NCBI GenBank assembly: GCA_036362985.1
Contig: JAYGXS010000008.1
Location: 19,753,281-19,817,280, forward strand
Direction: 5' to 3'
Source of the DNA: Ligula intestinalis
Lineage: Eukaryota; Platyhelminthes; Cestoda; Diphyllobothriidea; Diphyllobothriidae
Length of the DNA stretch: 64,000 bases
The notes below the pieces were generated by a model. It searched no databases and was not told where the DNA came from. It saw only the letters and a list, made by a program, of their open reading frames with translations. The first letter of the stretch is position 1; each line of letters begins with the position of its first letter. Position numbers and translations under genes: made by a program. Positions 22,388 through 33,215 of the stretch are shown piece after piece.

Positions 22388-22518
22388 AGAGGGCACTGTC
22401 AGGGCTAGTAGCACCCACAAAAAAGAGCAATAGTTGTGGGAGGTTAGGAGCTAGTCGAACGTCATACAGGCCGAGGGAGGGAGGGAAGGTTAGGAGGTAG
22501 GGAGAGGGGGGCAGTTCA

Positions 22519-23480
22519 CTAATCAGCAGTGCCCGCCGTGTGGGTGGTCCTGCGGAGAGCAATATATGCGGATGCCAACCCAATACATATGTTCACTGAG
22601 TTGTAATCTGTGACCCAGGCCTCAATGGGCTCGCGTTCGGTCTTGCTCCCGGCGTGAACACTTATCCTTGTTGCTGCGATATTAAAGTCGTGGCCTATCT
22701 CATGGGTGTGGGCTGCCACTTGCGACAGATTGTCACCCAGCCTGACAGCCCGCTTATGTTCGTTTATGCGCAAACCCAACATGCTTCCAGTTTGCCTTAT
22801 GTAGTTACAAGGGTACCTTGAGCATGGGATGCGATACACTACCCTGGATTGTTCTGTAGGGTTCCAAGGGTCTTTTATTTTCATTACCTGGCTGCGCATG
22901 GTAGCCCTGGGACGGTGTGCAATTCCGACACCCAGTTCCACAGCTATGCGCTCGGTCGCTTCTGAGACATTCTTCATGTATGGTAGGGCGTGCCATATCC
23001 TCGGAGGTTCTTCCGTTTGGGCCCTCCGGGGCCGTACGCGTAGGCAGTCGCTTATAAATGCTTTCGGGTTACCATTCCGCATTAACTGGTCGCGGAGGTA
23101 TCGGGCTTCGTGTGCCTTGTCGTCTGGTCTACTGCAGTGGGTTTGGATTCGTTTTAAGAGCGTTTTTACACAGCTTTGTTTGCCGGCAGCCGGCTGATTG
23201 CTGTTAAAACTAAGTAGCTGTGTCATGTTAGTTGCCTTCCTGTAGACCGTCATCTCGCTTCCATTGTTAGGCGTTCTCTTGATGAGGACATAAAAGAAAG
23301 GCAGCTACTGTTCTTGTTCTTCTTCCCGCGTGAATTGTATGGCAGGAAATATTCCATTAAACAAGTCATGGAAGTTTTGCAGCATGTTTCTCTGAATGAT
23401 GACAAACGTGTCATTGACTTAGCGGCGCCAGAAGACCGGCTCATGTTGGGCGACGGTGATGTTTTCTAGCTCCTTTCCTC
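22519..23480 (-). pseudogene. PLE-E reverse transcriptase C-terminal part plus GIY-YIG nuclease
   Basis: One frame on the minus strand from about 23480. It starts in RT motif C, where VNDTFVII stands for the usual YVDDTFV and is preceded by a stop. NGIFPAIQFTREEE and VYRKATNMTQ follow, with another stop in between. From 23253 to 22519 there are 244 uninterrupted codons: KQSCVKTLLKRIQTHC, the linker MKNVSEATERI and GVGIAHRPRATMRSQ, then GIY-YIG (VVYRIPC, CNYIRQTGS, RINEHKRAV, VAAHTHEIGHDF). In the second motif the usual G of YIG is R. RT primes and extends cDNA and GIY-YIG nicks target DNA in PLEs. Loss of the motif C aspartate and the two stops indicate an inactive copy. Confidence 0.88.
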
Positions 23481-23573
23481 CTCCTTCTGACTCCTCCCTC
23501 CCCCCTACCCAATGACGTTTGATTGGCTCCTACCCCTATAACTGTCGCCTGCTTTTCGTGGATGCCTTTATCT

Positions 23574-23607
23574 CTGACAATGGGATCCCGAAAGAGCCCG
23601 AAAGCTC
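23574..23607 (+). ncRNA. PLE-E hammerhead-like core, right terminus
   Basis: Plus strand CTGACAA (23574-23580), GGGATCCCG hairpin region, then GAAAGCTC (23600-23607). Mirror partner of the core at 22.24 kb; the A for G change in CTGANGA would disable it. Confidence 0.45.
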
Positions 23608-24025
23608 AGAATAATCAAAAACTTGATTTGGTGCTCGATATTCCTTCTTCCTCAAGTAAAGTACTATCTGTTATTCTGTTCTGCCTTCTCTTCCTAAAAC
23701 TTAACTGGGGGACATAACTGGTGTTGATACAGGAACACACTAGGTTATAATGGCTGGGCTATCATACTTCGGATGCCACGGTCGCTAGTGGGCGTGCACT
23801 CGACTGACTGCCAACTTCTTCCAATGCATTTCCTATTACCCATAGAAGGAATATACTAGCCACTTGGCGTCCCACTTCTTATATTTCTGCATGGAATCAA
23901 ACCTGAGTATCGCAGTGACAAAGAGTCTCCCTAATTCCGAATGAATGCGAAGGTTCGCGATCCAGGTACTTGCATGGATGAGGAAGAAGACAGGTCGAGG
24001 ACCAGATCAATTGATTTATTGTTCT

Positions 24026-24059
24026 GAGCTTTCGAACACTTACAGGTGTCCATCTTCAG
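24026..24059 (-). ncRNA. PLE-F hammerhead-like core
   Basis: Minus strand CTGAAGA (24053-24059), GACACCTGTAAGTGTTC hairpin with GACAC pairing to GTGTT, then GAAAGCTC (24026-24033) and AGAACAATAAA. A in place of G at the conserved CTGANGA position is a matter of alignment: CTGAAGA fits the consensus with N=A. Confidence 0.55.
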
Positions 24060-24288
24060 AGATGAGAAAGCAACCAAAAACGAGGATAATTATAGTGGCC
24101 AAAGGCCAATCAACTGCCAGAAATCGTCAGGTTATCAAGGGATTAGAAACAGCAAAAAAGGGCGGTGGGGGAGGAGGTCAAATAGCTGTCACTGGGATCG
24201 AGGGGTCGGAGGGGCAATTATGTTGGTGTAGGCGAATTAGCTGTCCGCAGGGCTGGGGGTCATGAACAGCAATTAGTATGCCGCCTTG

Positions 24289-25055
24289 TCACCCGGTCGA
24301 GGGCCCTGGTAACGCTGCCTCCTCTTCCAGCCGGTTCGTTGTGATTTCCTGTTCGCTTGTCATTCTTACGTTTGATTTGGCTTCGTCCCGGCTCTTTCTA
24401 ACGAAGTGGCGCAATACTTTGTAGGCCGCTGGCAGGTCCAGATGCCTGTTGACTGAGTTGGCATCTGAGTACCATGCCTCGAGTGTCAGCCTTTCGGCTT
24501 TTGAGGTTCCTCGGCCTACGATGGTCGCCCCTTGGAGATCAAAGTTATGGCCAGTTTCTGCGATGTGTGCCGCCAGTTGTGAGTTTGGGTCCAGCTTCTG
24601 GGCCGCTCGTTTGTGCTCTTGTAGGCGGGTTTGCAGTTTGCGGTCTGTTTCCCCAACATAATTGCAGTCTCCCTCATTGCAAAGTATCTTGTATACGACT
24701 GCAGAGGTTTCTTTAAGAGGCAGTCGGTCTTTAGGTTGCATCACCTGGCGGCGTATTGACGTTTGAGGTCGATGGGCTATGCCCACGCCAGCAGGTTTTA
24801 ACAGTCGTGAAACTGTTTCGGAGACAACTTTTATGTAGGGAATGGCCCTCCAGACTTCGGGCTGCTTTTGTTCTAGTCGTCGTTTGTTCACTCGGCGTCT
24901 GCTTTGTTTGACAAACGAGTTTGGGTAGCCATTAGCTCGGAAGAGTTCCTGTCGATGTTGTTGTTCAGCTTTTTGGGCGGCTGGTGTGCTGCAGTGTGTT
25001 TGAACTCTTTGGAAAAGAGTACGGACGCAGCTGCGTTTGTGGCAGTCTTTGTAGG
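24289..25055 (-). pseudogene. PLE-F RT thumb and GIY-YIG nuclease
   Basis: Open minus-strand frame: HKRSCVRTLFQRVQTHC (about 25020), an alpha-helical segment, AIPYIKVVSETVSRLL and GVGIAHRPQTSIRRQVM linker, then GIY-YIG with VVYKILC, CNYVGETDRKLQTRLQEH, QLAAHIAETGHNFDL, and a C-terminal LEAWYSDANSVNRHLDLP. The nuclease half has no stop or frameshift and keeps the YVG, R and E positions expected for catalysis. The RT palm is missing, so the element cannot be autonomous. An apparent start at 24891 is a GTG inside the frame and not a real start. Confidence 0.88.
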
Positions 25056-25075
25056 CAGTCTTGCATACCTATCAA

Positions 25076-26399
25076 CCACATTGTTTATCGTGGTAACAGG
25101 TGGTGACCATACACAGTAAAAAATGTTACATTATTTACTTTTGCATATTCCTTCACGTGCGTCTTTTTCATAATCCAGAATCTGTGAATGGGCCTTAAAT
25201 GATGATAATAGCAAGAACATACCATAAATATGAAACAAATCTGCGAATTGTTGTAATGAAGCCTCTGTGGTAAGCTTAATTATAATTACTCACAATGATA
25301 AGGCTATCATCTCTCCTCCAGTTGCGACAAAGCGTGTTTACTAATAAGTATGCGAGGGAAATGAAAATTCTTTGAAAACTACTGTTGTCTACTACTTAGG
25401 ACAAACAAAACTGACATACACTAACTCTGTTTACAGCAGCTTCCCAGAGTCGTCCAGAGTTCTACAATTAAATCGACCTGTTTTGCCGTATTCTTTTTTG
25501 GCTGACCACTTGCGCTTGTTCGTGGGTCTAGGACATTTGTCACCAGTTCGCTTTCGACCGAAGCATGCTGATTGGTTGACCGTCGCACTGGGACTTGGTT
25601 TAAATTCATTCCGACGGAAGGGGTCACGCGGACTTGATACTTCGCTGGTAATAACTGCGTCAGCAGAATTTGTTGAAGGCACAACAGCAACATAATCCCC
25701 TTTCGTTTTCTGTTGCCTTAACAACCACAGTCGCCAGAGTTTGATAAGTCGTCAACATTTTACCGTGAGATGAACCATTACAAAAGCAATTAGAGTTGTT
25801 TGGTCTCGCCGTAATTGTCTCCTGCCTACTTTGCGCAAGTTAAAATTTTGACGCATGAACCTTTTGTGTGTCTACCGGCTGAATTTCTCGCTATTTTTGA
25901 GCATACGGAGAAAGAATTCCTTCCGAATTTGCATCTCAGTAAATTAATAAATAACTCTGACGTTGCCAAGTTTATCTGTTAAGTCTGGTTCCAATAGATG
26001 GAACGGAAAACTTATTTCAGTCACCAGAAAAATCTTTAAATAAAATGCTGTCTACTCAGGTTGTGTAAAAACGCTGGGTTTTATTCGCAATGACTTTGTG
26101 ATACTGCGGTGTCCTTATTTTAGGACATGTTGTAGATTGACACTGAGCTCTTGGAGCGAGATGCAAAGACGAAGGTAGGGATTGCTCTAAGTAACACTTA
26201 CCACCCTCTCCCCAGCAGGAAATGGGAACGGAGACCCACGTGGTAGAGTTGGCTTTGCGCTAAATCCCAGAGTAATTAATGTTAGGTTTGAGGATAGGGT
26301 TACAGCTACGGTTAAGCCTTATTTTGGAATTGCTTTCGGGCTTGGATCCAAAAATATGCATGCTGAAGTGTAACGCAAGGCCACCAGTAAGCAGAAAGA
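25076..26399. other. No supported gene
   Basis: An open minus-strand frame of 97 codons (25724-25431) is basic at its C-terminus, with RKRTGDKCPRPTNKRK, but has no known domain and overlaps another open frame. I do not call it a gene. Confidence 0.4.
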
Positions 26400-27535
26400 C
26401 ATTACTGCCTATCAAATACTAGCCACTGAGCGACCGATGACGGAGCTCGAGAGTGAGCCTGTTATGATTTTGTGGGCACTTGCGTCGCCACTTGCTATGT
26501 ACCTCAGCTGTGTGTTTGGAATAGAAGAAAGACAGGATATCAGAGAACACGTCTGCTGCAACAGTCGCCGTGTGTACGTCAGCATCTCTGCGTATGCCAC
26601 ACCGGGTCTGCCTGTCCGTCACATTGTTTGCGCGTGCAGCACGTCGTCTGTGCGAGCGTTAAGGCGTCCTCAAGTACAGCCAGTCGTTCCTGTGGGTAGC
26701 AAGTCCTTTTCGTGGGCAGTGAGTCTCGTCTTCTGTCTGCGTATCGTATTTAAGGACAAGCGGCTTTTGTACAATTTGTCTCATCATACTGATCCATGTG
26801 CAAGCGGCGTATTTGGGCAGCCATCGTGTGGGTCAGACAAACTGGCGGCGCTGTTACTTGTGCACGTGGGAATATTGCGGTGATCTTCCAGGCAAGGTTG
26901 CTTAGGAGAGCAGAGAAGTCTTGGGAAGGTCGGAGTGCTAGGAAAAATGTATTGTATACACAAAAGTTAGGAGGAAGTTGCTATTCTGTCTGGAATGGTG
27001 TTCGACTATGAGGTCCGTTTGAGAGCGTGGTGTCGTCACAGCGGCCAAAGACGCTGCCTAAGTCCATCCTGCTTGGGACGGAATTCCAAGTGTCGTGAGT
27101 GCGAGAATTGTCACAAGGGCCACAGAGCGGGCTTCATGTTAGTCAGCTTCAGGCAGCTGATAAGCCAGACCAGTCTGGAGTGCGTGTGTGCGCCCCGATC
27201 GCGTGAGGACAAAGATCGCGCGTCGCATGCACCATCGGCCATTGCGCTGGGTCGAGCGCGAATGGGTGACCAAGACTGTCACTGCGAGACCAAGTCTGTG
27301 GCGTCACAGACTTCGGAGAGCGTCGGGCAGCAGCGACCTCTACAGGTCTTTGTGCCTGCGCACTTTCGCGTTTGGGTGTTTCTTTGCCATCCTGAGTCCA
27401 GGACAGCAAGTGTGTTGACTCCTGTTCTGTGCCGTCTTAACAGAGCACCAAGGCAAAACCGGACAAATGCGCTCCGGAAACCGATCGCTAAAAGCCCATC
27501 TATCGTTGTTTATGTTCGCGATAGAAAGCGATAAG
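26400..27535 (+). repeat. GC-rich block, probable repeat of unknown type
   Basis: Sharply richer in GC than its surroundings. Open frames exist in several phases on both strands, as expected for GC-rich DNA. Parts recall 31.96-32.28 kb: TTTAAGGACAA.CGG near 26750 and 32045, and GCCGTC.TAACAG near 27430 and 32250. No protein motif recognised. Confidence 0.35.
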
Positions 27536-27539
27536 ACAG

Positions 27540-27700
27540 CAAGCTCATGGCGCAGTTGGTTCAGACGTTGAACTTTAGGTCAACAGGGCTCAGGTTCGAG
27601 CCTGGGATTGTATGGCTGGCTGATGACGGCTAATAGGCCAGAAATGGTCATTCGTATATCATCTATCATTGTCGATAGGTTAATTCTACCTATAATAAGC
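27540..27700 (+). repeat. tRNA-derived SINE with hammerhead-like module
   Basis: Box A TGGCGCAGTTGG (27548-27559), box B GGTTCGAGCC (27593-27602), then CTGATGA (27620-27626), the GGCTAATAGGCC hairpin, GAAA (27641-27644) and TGGTCATT. Core intact by consensus; helix I is eroded because the sequence after the cleavage point no longer matches GGCTGG. Confidence 0.8.
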
Positions 27701-27949
27701 TAACCGTTGAGCGGCTGTTGATGTAGCTCGACAGTGAGCCCCAAGGTAGGACGAAGCTAGGAAGTTCCCTAAATGATTGGTGAACGCCCATTTAGCAAGG
27801 CCACTAGTATTACGTTGGTAAGGGGTCGGGATTCCACTTCATGTTTCCTGTCGGGTATTGAATATTGCATGCATATTGCTTTCAATAGGGTCTTCAAAGG
27901 CATTGCCTACTACCCTAAATATACTAAACTATGCTGAAATAAATAGACG

Positions 27950-28300
27950 ATACCGGTGACTAACTTACGCGTATTCTTCACAAACTCCCCTTTTCTGAGG
28001 TGTATGGGTAAAGGTAAACTATCTTTACAGGCCTCTTCCACGTGCAGTTATTCCTTCACCTGCTCCTGTGGAGTGGGATATATTGGCCGAACAACGATAC
28101 GTCTGGAAAAGTGGGTACGCGAACACATACCAGCCTGGCTATGTAAACATGAAAATCGATCAATATCAAGCTCAATCCTTGCACAATTAATCGATATTAA
28201 TCACCAAGTTGACGCAAGAGGCCTTTCAGGTCATATAGCAGGCACCAACACACTATTTCAAAGGCCTGCGTACATGGGTGCTAGCCACAGCTAAGGCAGT
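27950..28300 (+). mobile_element. PLE-C fragment with readable GIY-YIG
   Basis: A single open frame from about 27956 to 28294: LRVFFTNSPFL (linker), CSYSFTCSCGVGYIGRTT (GIY-YIG core), EKWVREHIPAWL, and SILAQLIDINHQVDA. The YIGR motif and following basic helix are intact. No RT domain precedes it, so this is a 5'-truncated insertion. Confidence 0.82.
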
Positions 28301-29589
28301 AGCAATTAGTTTAACAAAACCCACTCTCTGCGGTCAAAAGAAGCTGGTGCATGCAGTTTCCCTCCCGTAACCGACTGCACACAAGGATCCCACGCCGCCA
28401 GAAGCTGCGCAGCCTGAAACCATACTACCCCCAGCCACAGAAAACACGTCGCGCGACCACGCTGCTCGCAGTCACAGGGGGCACGCCTTGCATCTGACGT
28501 CGACCGTGAGAACGCCCCTCCCCCGCTCCCCACGTGTGACAACCCAACGTCATTAGCATGCTGAGTCCGGCACGCAGGAGACAAGGGAACGACGACATGA
28601 CTAATTACCCCCCTCTTCCCCCCACCTCAAGAACGATGTAAGCACTGTACAGAACTGCATACTTTTCTCGCCTTTTTCCATGTCATTGTAAAGGCCTGAA
28701 GTGAATTACCGAAAACAGCTGTTTGCCAATGCGACTTTTGATTTATAGATGTGTGCATTCTCATCATTTACTGCTCTCCATTTATTTTTCCAGGCTCACT
28801 TAAAAAGACCTGACCATATTTAAACGTATCCTCCCAATGCTCTCTTCAACTACCGGTGTTTCCTATGTTCTTTTAGCTGATATTATGACGTAGCGACACT
28901 TTTAATCGCTCAAGCAGTTTGTTGATCGCATCCTTAGTGAGGTCGTTCACTCTCTCCATTCTGAACTAAAGGCTGCAAAGTCTTCCCGCACTATGCGCCG
29001 AAATTTCTGCCGTATGCCCTGCCGACCATTTGCATATCATCACTCTATACTCCCATTCCTGGCGCGCTACCACACGGAAACTGAGAAGTTTGAAACCGAC
29101 GTGTCTCCGTAACAGATGTGGCTAGCATGTTAACCTTTAAATTTTGAGCATTCTTTGAAATTTCACCTCACCTTATCCCTTGCTCTTCGTGATTGGAGCC
29201 ATTTTCGCTTAAATTTAGGATATTTACCGTTAAAATAAAGCGTATTTCTCTCTCTCTGTTTGGATCTCCAATCATATGACGCTTTTTGCTTGATGCGTAG
29301 CCTGCTACTGCCTACCGTAGGATGACCACACTGGAGTCAAACCCCTCAATGGATAGGGTCGCCTCCGTCCTGACTGACAGCATGGATAATTGGCTGCCCC
29401 GATTAATTCACACCATGACTGTGCCCGGTCAAGAGGCTTAGTAAAACCTAATTCGACTGTTGAAAGTGCATTCAGTGGTCATTCTAGCTTCTCACATCTG
29501 CCCAGATGGTTGTGTGATTATCACCTCGGTCCACAATCTTAACAACGTCAAATTTTAAACATATGAATTAGCGAGCACAGGCTCGCTCT
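28301..29589. other. No recognisable gene
   Basis: GC-rich to about 28.6 kb, then AT-rich. No motif, repeat match or splice structure recognised. Confidence 0.5.
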
Positions 29590-30373
29590 CGATAAATTAT
29601 CTTCAGCTCTATACGATTATATCTTAAACAACTAAATAAACTATGCGGGCTATCAGGTACAGCGCGGAAGGGATTGAGGTCAAAAATCTGATCTTTAAGG
29701 GGAGGGGACTGTCAGCCGAGAACGGGGATAAACCGTGGGCTGTTGGATAAGCAACTTTCGGTCATGGTAATTGCAGCGCCGTTTTGAAGTGTTAGGCGCA
29801 CAGCACTGGTCTGCATGGGAGCCGCTTCTGTCGTGGCCAGCAGACGCTGTCCAGGGAGTCTTGGATAGCTCGAAAGCACCACGTAGATAACTCGGAAGGC
29901 CTCTCGGGCATTAAAACGATGGTTTGAGCCTACCATATGCGATATAATGGAACTGTAAATGCTTTGTGTTTGCCCTTCACCGACGCTGCTCGATGTTGTT
30001 TTCGTACTCTCTTGGACAAACACCGGCTCTTACGACCAATATATTCTGCCCCACAGCAGCAACTAGTAAAAGTTGAAACTGTATCCAATCTACGATAATA
30101 CCCCCGACTTTGGGTCCAACCCTCGCATGGCAAACGGATGTTCAGGTGGTCACGTTGGCAGCCAATGGCCAGTTTCACCACACCGTAGCTGCAGTGAAAT
30201 AGGTAGACAAAGCCGATCTTCTTCGATTTAGAAACAGGGTTGCCAATACAAGCAAAAATGCAAATCTTAGGAAGTATTTGAGAAGAAGCAAATTTGATCG
30301 CTGGAACAACAACTTTTAAGTGTTCAGGAAAGCGAGAAATAAGATGCAAGTACTGAGCTTCAATTACAGCCAT
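29590..30373 (-). mobile_element. PLE-D: GIY-YIG fragment and 3' end
   Basis: Minus strand: CCCGAEYIGRKSRCLSKRVR (about 30050-29990) is a GIY-YIG core. After a frame change SSIISHMVGSNHRFNAREAF and RLPGQRLLATTEAAP continue to about 29.8 kb, then a 3' end with the AACTATGCGGG block near 29640. The same C-terminus and 3' end recur at 39.5-39.9 and 47.9-48.2 kb. Confidence 0.8.
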
Positions 30374-30379
30374 TCAATC

Positions 30380-31090
30380 AGTCACAAACGCAGTCGCGTA
30401 ACGACGCTTACTCGGCGTGTTGGGACGCACTGCAGAGAAACGGTAGACAAAGTTGCCAAGCTGCAATATATTTGACGAATGCCCGAAGAAAGTCGCTATG
30501 CGCGCAATTTCATCCACTGATGCATGCGCAAACGAGACTAGTGCCAAAATCGCCACGACCCCATATTCTGGTGGACGATTCTGTAAGTGAAAAAGGAATC
30601 AGTCCCGTGAGTCGCGAGTGGCTTGTGTCACGGTTCATTGGCCCCCGGTCTCTAGCAAATTCAACGACTTGCTCAATCCCTCTTCGCTGCGTGGGCTCAG
30701 TTTGGCGAAAGAAATTTTCAACATGGGGAACGCAATGCCTAATACCAGCGTTAGGCAGCCGAGCAGTCATCACGCCCAATTCCACCACGGGTGATGAAAG
30801 TACAGCAGGTCACGACCCGCAGACCGGCCATCAAGCAATTAGTGCACAAACGAGCAATTATCCTCGATTAAGGTAGAAACCGTTATTTTTTTATAGGTAT
30901 GGTGTAGCTAGCGACTGTATCCTGGGGCTACTGCACCTCTCTGTGTCTATGAATTAGCCGTTTCTTTTATTGCTCTGATAGTGAATCCGCGAAACGAATA
31001 AACTTCTTGGCACGGTGATCACATGCGCTTCTTCTTAATTACCGCCTGAGACTCGAATATTCGCTTTTATTGGCAACAATTTCTCAAAAG
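30380..31090 (+). mobile_element. PLE-A with internal deletion and 3' end
   Basis: Starts with HKRSRVTTLTRRVGTHC and DKVAKLQYI as at 1.43 kb, then jumps at about 30590 straight to SPVSREWLVSRFIGPRS and the C-terminal TPNSTTGDES (about 30770-30800). The linker and most of the nuclease are deleted. From 30890 it continues into the PLE-A terminal segment (GTATCCTGGGGCTACTGCA, TGAATCCGCG, CGAATAAA). Confidence 0.78.
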
Positions 31091-31859
31091 GTATAGTTCT
31101 GCCTGCAAGCAGTCGCAGTTGGGAGACGGAATTTTAGTTTAGTTTCAGTTTAGACTACAGCCTGATTTGTACGTCCCCGTGAGTTGACGATTTTAAACGG
31201 TGTTTGTGTGTACTTCACATCTGCATAGATTGTGTGACAAATTCGGTTTGCTTTAGCCTCGGAAATCGGGGGTAGAGCCATGCTTTTCAACAGGCTGCTG
31301 ACTCAACAGGCAGGCTCTTATGCTGCCACGGCTTGCTTTAAAGGTTGACAGAGTGCACGTACCCACGCAAAGTCCTCAGGCAACTCCCTGCTTGTACTTT
31401 TCTGTTAATACACTTTCATCCGTTGCCGGCTAAGCGCACTAACTGACGGCAGTGTCGCCAGGCCTAAATCCTCCACTGGGGCTTTACTGTCAACGGGTAT
31501 ATCACCCTTTGTCATGATTGAGATTCAGTAATTTGGCGATACGATCGGCGCTGTCCCAAGTAATAAACTCTTCGCCCAGTATTCATATAAATAAGACAAA
31601 GACGCATGAAGAAGGCGTTTTAAAAGTGCCCAAAATTAGGGAAACATTTAACCAGTAGGCATGAAAATGGAACGCAGGAATAACTTTTCGGTAAGAATAA
31701 ATTATGTGGCACCCAAACGGAACGCGGGGGGCTAAGAACGCCTCATCTAAGTGATGAAGTTGGCCATACGCGTAATTTCAGAAAATATATTTATTTCCGC
31801 GTCTCAAGCGCCAACATAAGGCTGCTGATCGAATCTCAGGTTGTGGATGAAAGGCAGAT
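31091..31859. other. No recognisable gene
   Basis: Nothing beyond short overlapping open frames. Confidence 0.5.
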
Positions 31860-32350
31860 GTTGTGTCCCCCAGTTGTACATGTGGGGTAGAAGACAGAGA
31901 GGATAGCAGATAATAGTTTACTATAACAATTCCTGTGGTAATATCAACTCTGTGCGTGTCTCTCGACTTGTCCAGTGTCCGTCAGCAAGTCGTCTGTGGT
32001 TGCATCACGGCTGCAAGTCTCGCCTCCCGTGTCCGCTCCCGCATTTAAGGACAATCGGGCCGTGTCCGCTATGTCCCTCCTTATTGGTCCATCTTGGCAG
32101 CAATTGGATGTTGGTTGACCTCTCAATGACATGCACAATTCGACGGCGTTCTTACCGGTGGTCACAGCTTTTTGTGACTGTGCGCTTACTTCTGTTCACA
32201 CCTCTTTATCACCTGTGATCTTAGGATGACAAGGGTATTAGCTCACGTGCTGGGCCGTCCTAACAGTAAAAGTCACCTGAATGACGGCTTTATTGTGTAC
32301 AGAACCCGGAGTTGCTGCCTACGAAATTATCGCTTTCAACTGGCACGGCG
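31860..32350 (+). repeat. Unclassified repeat
   Basis: Shares TTTAAGGACAA.CGG and GCCGTCCTAACAG with 26.4-27.5 kb. Also shares AGTCACC.GA and AGAACCC (32270-32310) with 40985-41025, next to the gypsy element. Coding content not recognised. Confidence 0.4.
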
Positions 32351-32429
32351 AGGTAAAATAAGCTATAACAGCATCAACTCCATGAATGTAGCGGCGGATA
32401 GAGGTGGTGCCTGACAGAAAGGGTGAAAC

Positions 32430-32580
32430 AGTGAGTTAAAGCTCAGTCTTTAGGGCATTAGCCTTCTAACAAGCAGGTCGTGGGTTCGAGTGGTTCGCAC
32501 AACCCGAGGTTGGGTGTGACCGACTATGACGATTAATATGTCGCGGTCCTGTGATTATCCCCCTGTGTTCACACGTTTTT
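32430..32580 (+). repeat. tRNA-derived SINE, heavily decayed
   Basis: AGCTCAGTCTTTAGGGC as box A and GTGGGTTCGAGT as box B (32489-32500). GAGGTTGGGTGTGACCGACTATGACG then aligns with the GGTTGGGTATGACTGGCTGATGACGG part of the SINE body. The GAAA box is lost. Confidence 0.55.
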
Positions 32581-33044
32581 GCCTCTGTCAATCTATGCGT
32601 CGCCACCGGCGCGCCTATGGCCAAATTCGCCGCAGCGCCCAGCTTGAACTATAATGGCTTTGCGCGAACCATGCTAGCGTGTCAGTCACGTGAAGCCTCA
32701 AGGTCAACTTGGTGTCTTGCTCTTTGTCTGGCGAGCTATGCACATTCTGCTGATTGGCTGGCGGGCACTCCCAGCATCCCGTAACCTCTGCGCGGACGCA
32801 CAGACCAGACACATTGCAACTGGCTTATTCACTGTGCGCACCTTGTTTCTGCAGAGCCTTTTGTTAGCTCCCTTTCACAGTAAACTGTCCTGCCTATTTG
32901 GCCTTACTGACTTCTTGACTTGAAGAATCTTCTGTGGTCGACGGTCTCTCCTTTCGACAAATAAACCAGAAGTAGCTATTCCAGTCTCTTTTGTCACTCA
33001 TTGATGAATGCTTACCCGACTGCTAACATAACTCAGCTGTCTTG

Positions 33045-33215
33045 CTGTGTCTTGGGTCCCGCCAGTGCTCGTGGCTTACGGGTGAGGGCTTTTGACTCTA
33101 ACCAAAAAGTTCGCGAGTTGGAGACTCGGGTGCGACACCACTTGGCTCTGGGTATGACTAGCTGGAGACGGCTTATAAGTCAGAAATGGTCATTCCAGTT
33201 TCCCTTGCCTTGCTC
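33045..33215 (+). repeat. tRNA-derived SINE with hammerhead-like module
   Basis: Head with GTTCGCGAGTTGGAGACTCG as box B region, then GGGTATGACTAG, CTGGAGA (33162-33168), CGGCTTATAAGTC, GAAA (33183-33186), TGGTCATT and CCAGTT. Helix I (GACTAG/CCAGTT) is partly kept; CTGGAGA departs from CTGATGA at one key base. Confidence 0.75.

Larger units (their letters stand above)
22185..23680 (-). mobile_element. PLE-E with inverted terminal repeats
   Basis: Decayed Penelope-like element. The coding part is flanked by an inverted repeat: 22190-22340 matches the reverse complement of 23515-23675. Both arms carry TTGAGGAAGAAGGAAT, GAGCTTTCGGGCTCTT, GAGATAAAGGCAT and the CAATCAAACGTCAT/CCAATGACGTTTGATTG block. 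Inverted LTR-like ends are a known PLE arrangement. Low-complexity G-rich DNA fills 22340-22518. Confidence 0.85.
23940..25075 (-). mobile_element. PLE-F, 5'-truncated
   Basis: Adjacent to PLE-E and in the same orientation but clearly a different lineage. Coding sequence 25055-24289, 3' untranslated end to about 23.94 kb with a hammerhead-like core at 24026-24059. Stops appear upstream of 25055, where RT homology ends. Confidence 0.85.

Noticed and set aside
25431..25724. 97-codon basic open frame on the minus strand
   Set aside because: No domain, no splice context, and a second open frame overlaps it. Could be an exon, but nothing in the sequence supports that.
27956..28294. Host GIY-YIG nuclease (SLX1-like) exon
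   Set aside because: Closest relatives are the PLE-C fragments at 18.9 and 60.7 kb, including the linker before the nuclease.
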